From Parachlorella kessleri (lineage: Eukaryota > Chlorophyta > Trebouxiophyceae > Chlorellales > Chlorellaceae): a DNA stretch of 52,696 bases. The notes under the pieces are model-generated. The model did not search any database. It was not told the origin of the DNA and was given only the letters and a program-made list of their open reading frames with translations. The DNA is taken from NCBI GenBank assembly GCA_001598975.1, contig BBXU01000599.1, positions 1-52,696 on the forward strand, given 5' to 3'. The translations under genes were made by a program, and so were the position numbers. This document shows positions 1 through 12,111 of this stretch, piece after piece (within the stretch, counting starts at the first letter, position 1; every line of letters starts with the position of its first letter).

Positions 1-437
1 GCACCCCCGGCCACTGATACCCCCCCACCCCCCCCCGGCCCTTCCCCTCCCACGCCCCAGCGGGTCTTCCCCAGCTGCCCACATCACCTGGCTCAACCTG
101 GCACCTGGCACGACCCTACGTCCTTCACCCTGTTTACCAAACTAACCCTTGATTCGAGCCAAAGAAGAAGTCATGCACGGGCTGACCACACCCTAGGTTG
201 CTAAGTTTCTGCAACTATCCTGCAAGATCTCACATCAGAAGCCCTCAGCAAGGCTGAGGGTTGGTCCCCACAGAATGATCAACTTGTGAACAACGGAAAA
301 ACGTTTGTCTGCTGAGCAACAGACCTGCTTCGGTCCACTTCATGACAGAAACAACTTTCAATTGAAGGCAGGCCTGCCATCAGCTCTGGATGCATCTTTC
401 CCTAAGCAGGTCGCAAGCCACTAGGGAGTAGGCCGCT
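1..437. other. Window start, no gene recognised
   Basis: The first 60 bases are C-rich and low complexity. I see no convincing exon here. The stretch lies downstream of the last exons modelled for the minus-strand MOT1 gene, so it probably contains its 3' untranslated region. If the MOT1 C-terminus is longer than I modelled, its last exon could also lie here. Confidence 0.4.
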
Positions 438-3400
438 ACGAGACCTGCACCAAGTGGAGGAAACAGTTGTCGAGGGGTGCAACCAATGGTGCGCCTCAAG
501 GAGCCTCAATTGCTAAGCCCGGCCACAAAGCTTTTCACATGTGGCTGAGAGAGCCCAACATCTCCACACTGGGCTGAGTGGCTGGTCACGCTCACCAGGG
601 CATAGTATCTCTGTTGCAAAAACTCACCAGCATGTCAGGCACGACACCGACCATAACTGCATAGACCCCTGTCAGCCTAGTATACCCATACCCCCACTCT
701 GATCGCATCACCTGCCATTAAGTCAAGAACTTACCAGCAATCACCCCCACTGCCACGTTGCCCATAGCCAGACATACGGCTGCTGTGAGCAGCATCACCG
801 CCACCCCCCTCTCTCCGCGCTGGTTCCGTGCAACAGCAGCCAGCTCGATTCCGGCATACACCAGCATCGCCCCTGCAAGCAGAACATGCCATGCCTGACA
901 GTTCCAAGCTCTACCTTCACGACAGTCTGCAGCAACTTTGGATAGGATATTGGAAGGACATTGAATGCGAAACTCTGGTTGCAAAGCTCCACCAGGCGAT
1001 GCGTGCTTGGTCCGCTTGTTCAGCTTGGCTGTGGCATGATGACAAAACCGTAGGTAAACCCCAGCAGGTCCTAACCAGTGCGTGACCCGGGAAGAGAAGG
1101 CTCCCCTTGTGGGCCGGCAGTAGGGCGTACAACAGAGGTCACCATAGCAGTAGCAGGCTCATCAGCGACATCCAGCAGCAGGCACAGCAGGCTCACCCAT
1201 GAGCGGCTGGGGGAAGCTCTGCAGCAGCCTGAAGAGCGAGGACCCAAACAGGAGGCCCAGGGACAGCTTCACCAGCCCGAGGAACATGGGCGCAGCGCCC
1301 GTACTGGCACCAAACCGAGTCTGCAGCCAGCCAAGGGCGGCAGGTACAACATGCCTACAAAGCCAGGGGTAGTGAATAGTGGTTCACGAGTATACTCACA
1401 AGTCTCAGAAGCCTGGTGAAGACGTGCTTGCAGCAATATGGCACCTGGCACAGAGTAACTTCCTCTGGTCGAACAAAATATGTGACGGTAGCATGCTGTG
1501 CATCTTTGGCTGCAGGGCACGGCCCATGCTGTTCAGGCCGTCTGTGTAAGCCGCAAGCTCAACACCAACTCCATAGACCTCGTACTCCAACGGATGCTTC
1601 TATATGTACTAGCTTGGTACAGCTACCCCCCGCGCAGGCAAAGGTTGGTGAGGGCAGAACCAGCCCCGAGTGTCCCCACACAGTTGGCAGGCTGGGTGTC
1701 AATGGATAAAGCATATTGATTGGTACACCTGGGAAGAGTTTGTCTGCGCACCTGTGCTGCCAGCCCGCCGGCGCCGTGGCAGCAGGGCATGGCGCCAAAC
1801 CAGCCTCCCACCAGGTTCATGGCTCCCACGGACGCACCCACTGCACCCACAGGCTTGCATGTGCTAAGGGCACAAAGTACCATGATCGACAAACCCAATG
1901 TTGCCAGCCCCACCTTGCATACCTTGAGGCCGTACAGGCCAGCCTGTTTCTGACAGGGTCGGTCAACAGTCAGTTGGATAGTCTTGAGCAGAAGACAACA
2001 AGTAAAGGCCACCAAGTGTGACACGCTCGCACAGTCCATGTGGTTGGGGGGGAAGTGGGCTGCTGGCAAGCAGCCTATCTAGACCTCAAAAGAAAAAGAT
2101 GTCAGATGGCAGCTAAGCACCACCACTCAGCAACATCACTGTTCCGGCAAGGTAATAGACACAGGTGGAGAGCCCCCACCTGTGTTGGGGGATGCGGGCC
2201 TCTCCGGGTAGAGGTCTCGTGCTAGCTGACAGACGGAGACCACCGAGTTGAGGGTGGTGAGAGGCAGCTGGGGGAGTCCAGCTCGAAGGATGCCTGCAAT
2301 GCACGGCAGGGGCACCGTCAGCAGATTGCAGCCCCCTTTCTGCAGCAACAGCCCCCTGCGTACCCCACAGCAAGCGCTCCATGTTGGCCGGGAGGTCACC
2401 CACCTAGTAACACAAAGAGTGGCGGCAGGCGACACCAGGAGCATGCTCCCGGCCAGGCATGAGTTGTGTATAAGCCGGCGGCAATGGACGCCTGTCGTTC
2501 ACCCTTCCGCCTGTCTGTGCACACCCTGAGGAACCGACAGGCTTGTGGCCCTGTCCTCTGTGCTGCTGCAACCGAAAGCTGCAAATAGTCGCACCTATCC
2601 GCCAGTCAGCTGCTGACGGCATGATGAGCTCAGGTCGGGAGGGACCAAAGCGCAGCGCATGTATTATGCCTGGGTGTGCCACCAGGGTCATCACAACTCC
2701 CGTCACTGTCAGCAGCAGAGCCGCTGGGAGCTGAGAGCGCCTGCATGCAAGCACTGAAGCAGCAGCTCCACACCCACACAGAAAAAAAATGCCACAAGGA
2801 GTTTGGCACTTGTGCAGCCCTCATGGTTAGATGGCACCGTGCATGCCCCAAGAGCACGCGCACAACAGGCAAGCCCACTACTCTCGCTGTCCAGGTTTCC
2901 TGCCCTGGTACCCTGCACAGCGCTCTTCCTGAAGACCCGTCTTACCTGCCTCTGCCTGCCGGCACCAACCTGCTGCATCCACTGCTGCTTGCGGCCCCCT
3001 CCGAGGCTGAGGATGGGTTGCGCCCACCCACCGAGCAGAGCAACTGTTGCTCCAACCAGCCTGACCAGTTTGCTACCTGCTGCCCCACCCTCTCAGCTTG
3101 CTTCTTCAGCTGGCTCCGCCGCTGCCTGGTAGCTGGCAGGAGCAGTTGCCTGCTGTCCTCGTTTTGTGCAAAAGCACCGCTTTGCCCTTCCCCTGCCACC
3201 TCCGATGACGTCGCAGTACTTCCAAGCTTCATGTCAGCGTCCTCTACTGACGTCCCAGCAGGGGCGCCTGCTGCTGCCTCTGCCCACCCGCCCAGGCTGA
3301 CTGCTGTGGTTTCACTGTCAGCAGTGAAGATGTCGCTGGGAGGAAAGGCCTCTAACTTGTCTGTGTAGGCCTCCCTTGGGTGCTCGCATGCACCAAGGCC

Positions 3401-5534
3401 CACAGGCTCTGCTGTTACTGGCAGGCTGGTAGGTAGGAGCGGTTGACGATGCTGGGCGCCTTGCTGTGAGGGTGGATCACCATCCTGCAACATCACGTAG
3501 TGCTTTGCACGTGCCACTTAGTGGCTCAATTCGCGCTGCGATATGCGGTGAAATGCAGTAAGGAGAAATTTGGGCCAGTTGCACACTTGTACCCTCCTTC
3601 GGCTTGGCATGGGCTTGAAGCCGCTCACCGATTGGTCGTAGCTCTCAGCGCTGCATGGGCATTTACTCACTATTTGTGTGAAGACGCTGAGCAGGATGAA
3701 AAGTAGGGCAACGATGCCCAGGCATTGCCCCTCCACTCCCCACCAGTCCCGAGCAGGGCCTGTTCTGCTGTTGGCAAACCAGACTTGCTGGAACCCCTAC
3801 ATGCAGGACACAAGGTGGAGAGTAGCGTTGCCATTCCGACTGCGTGCTGCCTACCCCAAGGCAGGTTGCTGCAACCCCGAAAGAGGGGAAGCAGGTGAAG
3901 AAGAATAGAGTGAAAAAACATGGGCTGGGTGACCACATGGCCATCCTCATCTCTGCACTGCTGGGCCAGTTAGCGTGCCACCAGTGGTGCAGTCTGCCTC
4001 TCTTTGCTACGATAGCCATTCCAGGTATCTGCAGCTGGACTGACGGCTGCAAGTTAGATTCATTCCGCTGCCCGAAGCCTGCGCTTGAGGTGTTGCAAGG
4101 GCACACGAGCGGTTTAAGCCAAGTACACCCACCTTGCGAGCGAGGCTCAGCCCCAATCCCAGCTGTAGACCTCTTATCACTGGCATAGGGATCAGGCTGC
4201 GTAGGAATGAAAAGAGATGGTTGCAGTGACTTATGGGCCAAGCTCAGTTTTACGTCTGCACCACTGGGAGAGTGCCAATAATCTGCAGCAACACTGCCTG
4301 GCCCAATCCGCAGGCAGCATCGACTCTGAAACCTACCTCATATGTAAGTCATGTCCTGTACTGCTTAGCATATACCGGCCCCACGTCAGGGCGCACAACA
4401 AAGAGAAGGACAGCGCTGACTACCCTGTCAGTGCCTGGTGCTGTACCAGAGCACCTACATCACACGTTACACATACAACAAGTACAAGCTGCCTCACGCC
4501 TACCTCTGTACGAGGCTCATCATGCGCGTCAGCCCCAGCAGGAGCACCGCCCCGCTGACAAACATGCCGGCAGCCACGATCTGCGGGACTGTGAGGGGGC
4601 TGCCGGAGAGGGCCACCGCTGCGATGGTCTTCATGGGCTGGACGGGCATGGGGATGCCAAAAGCCGCGCCCGTGATGACGTTGTAGCAGCCTGCAATCAG
4701 CCAGCACCTCTGTAAAGCACATCGCAGCAGCAGAGAAGAGCATGTGGTGACACATGAGGCGGGGCGAAGGGCTGCTGAACATCAGATCGGAGATTACTTG
4801 GCCATGCCAAGCCAACCCTAGATGAAGTGTTTGCCACAGAGGCCCCTGCCTTCTGCTGCATCAATCAGCTGACCTCCTAGAAGGCTCTCCTCTGTTCCTC
4901 TGTCTCCGTCTGTTAAGTGCCTTCTTATCAACTTTTCCAGAATAAATTGCAGTAGCCCTTGAGCACCATGCCCAGCCAGCACTTTTATGTGAGGCTGACA
5001 GTCTCTGTGGTGCCGGACGCCGCTAAAGGCATATAGGGACAGGGGCCCCTTGGCAGTGCCAAGGCTATGAAGTACAGTGCTATTTCTCAGGGCCGAGCCC
5101 AGCACAAGCCGCTTGCCTGTGAAGATGAGGGTAGTCCCCAGGTCAAGGCCGTTGTTCTTCACCAAACCCACCTGCAGGTCAGTCAATATATACACAACAA
5201 ACCCGTGGCTGGCAGGAGCCAGCAAGATGTATGTGAAAAAATACGTAGGGTTTCGAAATCTCGGATGGTGGGTTACAACCCCTGATAAGACAAAAGTCGA
5301 GCGCTTAAGGGGGTGTGCAAGCACAGCCGGTGCACTCCGGTGCCATTGCAGCCCCGCTGGACCATCAGATGAGATTCCCATTCAGTCTAGCCATACCGTC
5401 AGGGGAATGAAAGTACCCAGGTCTCCGCAGCTTCCACTGACTTCTCGCAGTGAGAGGTTTTGCCAGAAGGCGGCCAGGCTGCTCACAGAGCCCTTGAGGG
5501 CTGCCCTGGCTGAGACTGTCGAAGCTGGCGACAT
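438..5534 (-). CDS. MOT1: Molybdate transporter, MOT1 family
   Basis: Polytopic membrane transporter expected to import molybdate for molybdenum-cofactor enzymes such as nitrate reductase. Exons in reading order: 5397-5534, 5117-5171, 4504-4690, 4133-4196, 3671-3796, 2946-3484, 2595-2740, 2180-2293, 1752-1840, 1197-1320, 735-872 and 628-656, with a proposed tiny last exon ending near 438. All internal junctions keep phase. Family signatures seen: CGDLGTFIPLT in exon 1, NNGLDLGTTLIFTG in exon 2, FGIPMPVQPMK in exon 3, PMPVIRGLQLGLGLSLA in exon 4, LPQLPLTTLNSVVSV in exon 8 and FGAMPCCHGAGGLA in exon 9. The start ATG at 5534 is the first one before the conserved SLREVSG stretch. Intron 2 has a GC donor at 5116. 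Exon 6 adds a hydrophilic insertion of about 180 residues that the family normally lacks. The extreme C-terminus (628-656 and beyond) is the weakest part of the model. Confidence 0.9.
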
Positions 5535-5963
5535 CCTATTGTTTCCTAATGCTCCAACACTTGTGGTAGAAGCACAGTATACACAGACAGTGCAGAGCAC
5601 CTTTGCTGCCCCACCAGTTGGCCTACAGCATGGCCAGGCAGGTACATCCCGAGGTTTGAGGTAGCGAGACGCCGATCCAATCTATGACATTAATTCAGGT
5701 AGATCAAGGGCTTGACCATGGGGCGTGTTCTGTCCCTGGCTCGCTCGTGTGAGTTGAGCTGGGTACCTTTGAGGCGCTAGGTATCAGACACCCGATTTTG
5801 GCGGGCAGAGTTGACCTGGCACTGGTGCCGATTATTAAGGCCAACCCTTGCCCTCGACCACCCAAACCTTGAGACACACCGCCCTATACTCCGCTGAACT
5901 GTCGTAGGTCTCTGATCGCCGACCCCTGGTAACTTCCTGCCCCGTGGCCGGCACACCCGCATC
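5535..5963. promoter_or_regulatory. Divergent promoter region, MOT1 / malate dehydrogenase
   Basis: These 429 bases separate the start codons of two divergently transcribed genes, so both promoters and 5' leaders should lie here. I see no TATA-like or other motif clear enough to name. The assignment rests only on gene orientation. Confidence 0.5.
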
Positions 5964-8900
5964 ATGAGCAAGTCGCCCAAGCGTATCCTCGTGACCGGCG
6001 CGGTAAGTAGTTCCTGGTAAAGTGCAATAGCGGATGCACCTAGGGCCTTGCCAGGGTTGTAGTGAGGTGCTGCAATTGTGTCCCAAGGGGCCACGCTGAC
6101 TCAGTAACTTTGCTTGTGATATTCTTAGCTAACCCCTTGCCAACTACCCTTTGCAGGCTGGCCAAATCGGCTATGCCATCCTGCCCATGATCGGTGAGGC
6201 TGGGCCTGGCTGCTTACAGACCCTGACTGCTGATCCCCCCTGTGACTGCTTGTAACCTTGCCAAACAACAGTTGTAAACAGCTGTAATGCACAATTGGAC
6301 CAGCATGAAGTGCGAGAGTCTGGGTAGGCCTGGTGGTGCTTAGTTGCCTGCTTATCTCGACTTATCCACCCCCTTCTATAAGCACGTATCCTTGATATCT
6401 GATTCCCTTGGTTATGCCTTCTCCTCCTTTCAAATGCAGCCCGTGGTGCCGCTCTGGGACCAAATCAGCCGGTAGGTTGAGTAGGTTGATGCCCTCCCTT
6501 ACATGCCTGTTCTATAGAAGGTCAATATGGAACAGCTCCAGCTTTGGGTTCGTGTGCGCTTTGTGTGAATCGTCCAGCACAAAGGAGCGGTGTAGGGCGT
6601 GCTTGGAGGGATACTAGTAACTGCAGCAGCAAGCCTTCTGCCCGATGGTACACTGTGTGGTTGGCCGGTCCCAAGGGTGCAAGCTTACTATGGTGGTCCT
6701 GTGGGACTAGTTGCTTGGCATTATATCCATCTGCAAAGCAGTGTCTGGCGGTCGTTAGGCCGCCAGTGCCCCCATTTTCCCGCAAGTTCTCATCTAAGCT
6801 TTGTCATTGCTGCACTTGGATGAGTGGCGTATTCACCATGCACGCTTGCTGTCCTGCAGGTGATCATCCACATGGTGGAAAGAGCGCATCTAGCAGCTTA
6901 GTCATAGCTGCACCTGATGAGTAATGTCCGTCGCTTCTCTTCTTGCCCTTTCTGCAGGTGATCATCCACATGCTAGATATCGAGCCAGCGGCGCAGGCCC
7001 TGCAGGGCGTCAAGGCCGAGCTCATCGACTCCGCCTTCCCACTGGTGCATGGTGAGTCACCCTTTGGTAAGCTTGCCTTGTTGGACCAGTACTTGGCAGC
7101 TCGAAATGAGGCAACGTGACTTAGCTTTGTTACCCTCTTACATCTGTGGGTTGAAGGTCTTGGAGTCCTGTGGGGTGTCCAGTGGAGCTGGTCGACTCTC
7201 ACCTCATACTTGGTGCTTGTGTGTTGTATCCGAGCCCATTGACTCCGCTTTTGCCTCAGTACATGGGTGTGGAACGCTGCGTCGGTAAATGGCCGTAAGT
7301 AGGTAGTCTGGTACCAGGTGTAGAGTAGGCGGTGCCAGGCATGAAAATGAGATCTGGGCGCCCATCTTGCCTTGCCATGAGGTGTTTGCTGCTGTGGTGG
7401 CCCGTGGTCCGCCCTCACCTGGAGAGGTAGGCACTGGCTCTCAACGCACCAAGGCCTGCATGAGCTTGGAAGGCGGGCGTTCTGGGTTGGGGAACCCGAG
7501 CCCGGCAAGATCTCAGCTGCGCGCCTGGCAACACTGTGTGGCAGCTGGTGCCGTGTCGAGCTGGGGTTCCTTGCCCAGTGGCCCGCCTCTCTAACTCATG
7601 CATGCTTCGGATGTGCTTAGTGCCAGTGCATATCTCCACAGGTTGGGCTGGCCATGGGCCACTGAAAGGCAAGCATCAGATGCTTTTTTCGCCCCGAAGG
7701 AGTAGCTGTACCATCAAGATGCTAGATTGTACATATGTATGGTATCATGTTCAATATGGCTACATCTTATTAACGATTTTCAGCCACCTCACGGCCCATG
7801 GAGGGTATGCCGCCCCCTCCATGCTCAGCGTGCACAGCAGCTGGCCTGCGCGGGCCGTCCCGCTGCCGGTCTCTTGCCCGTGCTTGCAGTTGCCGTGGCA
7901 TATGCAGGAGGTTTGTGGGCCTCCCAAGGCGCAAGGCTAGGAGCACAAGCTGGGCATGGCAACGACATCTTTTGCCAGTCACAGCACCAGCCGTTGTTGT
8001 GATTGTAGCTGTAGCCCTCCCATAGCAAGCCTATGCCCAGTCTACTTCCCTACCTGGGCTCTCTTGGTAGATGCTTCCTCATCCTCTGCTGTGCTCCTGG
8101 GCATGTAGGGATTGTGGCTACCACCAATGTGGAGGAGGCGTGTAAGGACGTGGACGTGGCCATCATGGTGGGAGGCTTCCCACGCAAGGTAGGCAGGCTG
8201 TGGTGTGGCAAAGGTGGGGTCTGGGCAAGCATCAGGGTAGTCAGTGTGTAGGGGCCCCCTCCTTGGAGCTCCCAGCATGTGAGATAGCTCAACACCCCTG
8301 TGGGGGTGGCTCGGCTTGCGGGTCTGCTGGTCCTATGGCGCTGAGTGCATCTTTCTGGGTGCGGAAAGGTGCGGCATGCTGGGCTTAGTTGCTGCCATGT
8401 CTGTAACAGAAACCGCCCCAGGACGGCTCTCTTGCTCATCTGGACTCTTACCCCGCAACTCCACTGGACTGTTCGATGTTGGGGATGGCAATTGGTCACC
8501 TGTAGTCAGAGGTACTCTGCAGGCTGGCATGGAGCGCAAGGATGTGATGGGCAAGAACGTGGCCATCTACAAGAGCCAGGCGGCGGCCCTGGAGAAGAAC
8601 GCCTCCAAGGACTGCAAGGTGGGTGCAGGTTTTTCTGCTGTCTCCTGCCTACCGTGTAGGCACGCTGGCTGCTGCTGCTGCTGCGGCTGCTGCCGCTGAG
8701 TGCGGTGTTTTCGGAGGTCATCCTGCGGTGGTTAGGTTGGCGGTGACGGCGGAAGCGTCCGGAGGAGGGTTGATGTAGACTGCCGGGGGGGGGGGGTGCC
8801 TGATGGACCTACCTCTACCATCGTGTGCTTTCAAGGACTTTCAGCTGTGGCTAGAATCTCCTAACGCTTGATGGTAACAATTGCACTGACGAGCATTGCA

Positions 8901-11531
8901 TGCAGAAGCCAACACACCATTTGCCAGCCCCACTTGTTGTTGTGGTGCTTCTCTGTGCACCAATGCTGCAGTCAGTAGGCACTGGGACTGGACGCTGGTC
9001 AAACGAAGTGCTGGCCCCGTGTCAGTACTCTTTACCCCTACCACATCCTCCTCACTTGTGTGGCCCGCCAAGACTCTCAGAATGTTGCCATGTGGGCTGG
9101 TCCCTGCAGGTGCTGGTGGTAGCCAACCCGGCCAACACCAACGCCCTGGTATTGTCGGAGAACGCGCCCTCCTTCCCCAAGGAAAACATCACGGCCATGA
9201 CTCGCCTGGACCACAACAGGTCCCTGGGGCAGGTGGGCAGGAAACTTGCTGGTTTGGGGTACAGCGCCCGGTTCCTTGGCAGGTCCATGGAACCCAGCTG
9301 TCCCTGGGGTAGTTGGGCAGCAGGGAGGAGGTGGCTGGCCTGCAGTGCCCGCGTGGTTGGCAGGTCCGGAGGTATAGGCAATAGTGCTGCCCGCTTGAAG
9401 AGTGACGCGTGATGAGAGAGGTCCCTGGGGCAGGTGGGCAGCAGGGAAGGAGGTGGCTGCGGGCAGGTGGTTGGCGTACAGCGCCCGCTCGGTTGGCAGG
9501 TCTGCGGATTCAAGGGTGTGGTGTCTGCATTATGGGGGGGCGGGGGGGGGGATTATAAAGAAGGCTGGTGTGCAGTGTCTGCCGGTGACCATGCATGGCA
9601 CGCATTACGTAGTAGTACCTGCATGTGCCCTCCCTTCGAGGCGTGCCTGCAGGCCTGTAGGTCAAGTCAGCCATTATATGCCTGACGCCAGCGTAGTTAG
9701 CATCCATGACTGGCTTACGATGGGTGTTTTACCTGTGCGCTGCCCGCAGCTGTCGGAGCGTGCGGGTGTGCACGTTGGCAAGGTGAAGAACACCATCATC
9801 TGGGGCAATCACTCCTCCACCCAGTACCCCGACGTCAACCATGCCACCATTGATGGCACTCCCGCTCGAGAGGTGGGTGTTTGGTTGAGGCCGTTTTGTC
9901 CTGTCCTGTTGCATTGCCCTGGCTAGGCTAGCCAGTGAGGATCAGGCTAGGACAGGCTGCTATTTACTGGCGGACATGGGTGGCTTTCGACAGATGAATC
10001 AGTCTGTCACCTGGTCAAAAGCAACTCACAGCTGGCTGGCTGGCTGGCTGGTAGTGGGCCGCATATGGTTCAGAGTCAGGTCTCTCTATGCAATGATGCA
10101 AAAGCAGGTAGGCGCAGGGTGGCCCTTAGCTGAAATACGATCGCATCACTCACACTGTGCAGTCTTGCAGATGCACCAGTGCCTCATTGGATCGTCAGGT
10201 GTCCCTCCCCCGCCTGGCAGGTCATCAAGGACGATGCCTGGCTGGAGGGCGACTTTGTGAAGACAGTGCAGCAGCGTGGCGCGGAGATCATCAAGCTGAG
10301 GGGCCTGTCATCCGCTATGTCTGCAGCCTCCTCCGCATGCGACCACATCAACTCCTGGGTGAACGGCACTCCAGGTGTGCAAGGGTAGCAAGGTGGTACA
10401 TGTGAACAGCAGCCGCCTAGGTCTGTGCGCTGGACAACCGCTGTGTAACACTACTGTATTGCTGCTGCCGTCATGTGGGCAAGTTAACGCCTGCCTTGCC
10501 CCTTTGGGACCAGCAATTCGGTGTCACGTGTGGGGCGAACTGAACTGCCTATTGTGTGGGCCACAACCCCCAGTAGGCAGGCTCGTGGGTGAGCAGGCAG
10601 GCCCGGCAGCAGCACTAGCCGGGACATGATCGCGTACTGCCCACCCTTGTGGGCCAACAAGGCCTTGGCAGGCAGTATCTGTGTTTGAGTGCAGAAGGCG
10701 CCTGGTTTAGCATGGGCATGGCCAGGGTTAGCAGTGGATGAACAGGTGACTGACCACATTACAGATATTAGTCAATTCTAGACCTCCCCACTGCAGAGGG
10801 CACCTGGGTAAGCATGGGCGTGTTCAGCGATGGCAGTTACGGCGCGCCCAAGGATGTCATCTACTCCTTCCCATGCACCTGCAAGGACGGCAAGTGGACC
10901 ATCGTCCAGGTAGGTTGGGCGGAGGCGTGAAGTCATAGGTTCGAGGGTCTTTAAGTGGAGAGTGCTCTGCAAGAGAGGCTGGGTGTTTGTTAATAAAATA
11001 CAGTATGGAGCCAGTCTACAAGGGAACGAAGAGGTTCAAGGGAGCCGTGTGCATGGCGTGCCCGTGGGCTTCATGGGGGCTTCAAGGGTGGGTGGGTGGG
11101 TGTGAAAGAGAGGGGGGGGGGGGGGGGGCATTGCCCTCTCACAGTAGAAATATTACGGGGTGGGCGGAGAATGTCTGGCGACCACCTCTCGACTAGTTTT
11201 GGTTGCCTATAGTATTTGGCAGGGGGAGTGAATTTGGGAACACAAAGGCAGGCATGTCGGCGGGCAACTGTCCGCTTGGTGGCATGTTTTGTTGCCACGG
11301 ACAGGACCCTGTGTAGCAGGGGCAGACCTTTTCCGGTGAAGCCTTCTCTGCTCCTTGCTGTGCCCTGCTTTCCTCTTTCCGGCTTGACTCAGCTCCTCTC
11401 TTGTGCTGTCTGTGGCCTGTGTGCAGGGCCTGTCCATCGACGACAGGTCCGCCAAGCTGATGAAGATCACGGGTGATGAGCTGGTGGAGGAGAAGCAGCT
11501 GGCCCTGGAGTGCCTGTCAGAGGCGGCCTAA
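5964..11531 (+). CDS. MDH: NAD-dependent malate dehydrogenase, cytosolic type
   Basis: Interconverts malate and oxaloacetate with NAD(H). Eleven exons: 5964-6002, 6157-6193, 6440-6471, 6958-7051, 8109-8188, 8523-8618, 9110-9232, 9750-9872, 10221-10374, 10797-10909 and 11427-11531. They sum to 996 bases, giving 331 residues, the usual length of cytosolic MDH, and every junction keeps phase. Signatures: N-terminal Rossmann motif [30 protein letters not shown], the active-site segment [20 protein letters not shown] with the catalytic His, and C-terminal [15 protein letters not shown]. There is no N-terminal extension before [12 protein letters not shown], so a cytosolic location is likely. Several introns contain degenerate copies of neighbouring exon ends (around exons 4 and 7). 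Function is secure by family; the location is inferred. Confidence 0.96.
6857..7277 (+). repeat. Partial copies of MDH exon 4 in both flanking introns
   Basis: The 3' splice site and first coding bases of exon 4 (ctgcaggtgatcatccacat, at 6953-6972) occur also at 6855-6875 in the upstream intron. A diverged copy of the exon's other end (gactccgc, then a degenerate catgg) lies near 7231-7266 in the downstream intron. Real exon 4 is 6958-7051. Only the last acceptor continues into the conserved [13 protein letters not shown] coding sequence. Confidence 0.6.
8785..8796 (+). repeat. Homopolymer G tracts (intronic and intergenic)
   Basis: G runs occur at 8785-8796, 9534-9551 (one C inside), 11112-11128, 36531-36544 and 50569-50580. 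All are on the plus strand and outside modelled exons. A run of nine G at 43686-43694 lies inside a coding exon of the third cysteine protease. Tract lengths in the assembly may be unreliable. Confidence 0.7.
9219..9505 (+). repeat. Degenerate triple repeat of the MDH exon 7 donor region
   Basis: The exon 7 end plus its GT donor (gtccctggggcaggtgggc, starting 9220) recurs in degenerate form near 9300 and almost exactly near 9421. Each copy is followed by related sequence containing ggtggctg or cttggcaggtcc. Unit size is roughly 80-120 bases. The third copy keeps a usable donor context. The real exon 7 ends at 9232. Confidence 0.65.
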
Positions 11532-11813
11532 GTGTGAGGAAGTCTAGATGCAGGTGGACTGCATGTTGGGCGACGCAGATGGTTCGATGCTGTGCTACAT
11601 TCAAGGGCAGTTGGACAACACGGAGTGAGCAGGCTACACTGTATGGGCCTTTGGAGGCCGCCTGAAGGTCTGATCTTGGGGTTGCGAGTCCCTGGGTGCA
11701 CGCATGAGGGAAGTACTGGCGATACGGAGTAGTACGGGCTTGAAGTTAAAGAACAAGGAGATGGAGAGCAAGGAGATGGATAATCACTCAGAGGACAAGG
11801 CCCCCTGGGGGAA

Positions 11814-11863
11814 CCCCCTGGAGACCCCCTTGGCCAGCTGTGCCCAAGGGGGTCTCCAGGGGG
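11814..11863. repeat. Perfect 20-bp inverted repeat (hairpin)
   Basis: Left arm 11814-11833 and right arm 11844-11863 are exact reverse complements of 20 bases with a 10-base loop. Partial complementarity extends outward to about 11798 and 11870 (aaggccccct against gggggcctt). It lies about 280 bases after the MDH stop codon. It could be part of the MDH 3' untranslated region, a small non-autonomous element, or a small-RNA precursor. Nothing in the sequence decides between these. Confidence 0.85.
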
Positions 11864-12111
11864 GCCTTATAAGCAAGCTGTGTTGTAGCAAGCTGTAGGT
11901 AAACCTTGGTTTGGGCTCCTCCGCATTGATGCTGCTTGGTGAGGGCAACTGTGGGAGTGCCTGGCAGGAGCGCAACTCCTTGCTGCCGTGGCCACCAGAC
12001 ACCTAGGTCCACCTAGGTACATGACTGCTGCCCAGCATAGAGGAACGAGATAGGCATGCAGTGGAGCTGCTCTACTGCCTGCTTCCCATTTAGACACATC
12101 CACAGAGCATA

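Noticed and set aside
2040..2529. Plus-strand ORFs inside MOT1
   Set aside because: They are antisense to clear MOT1 exons and show no family of their own.
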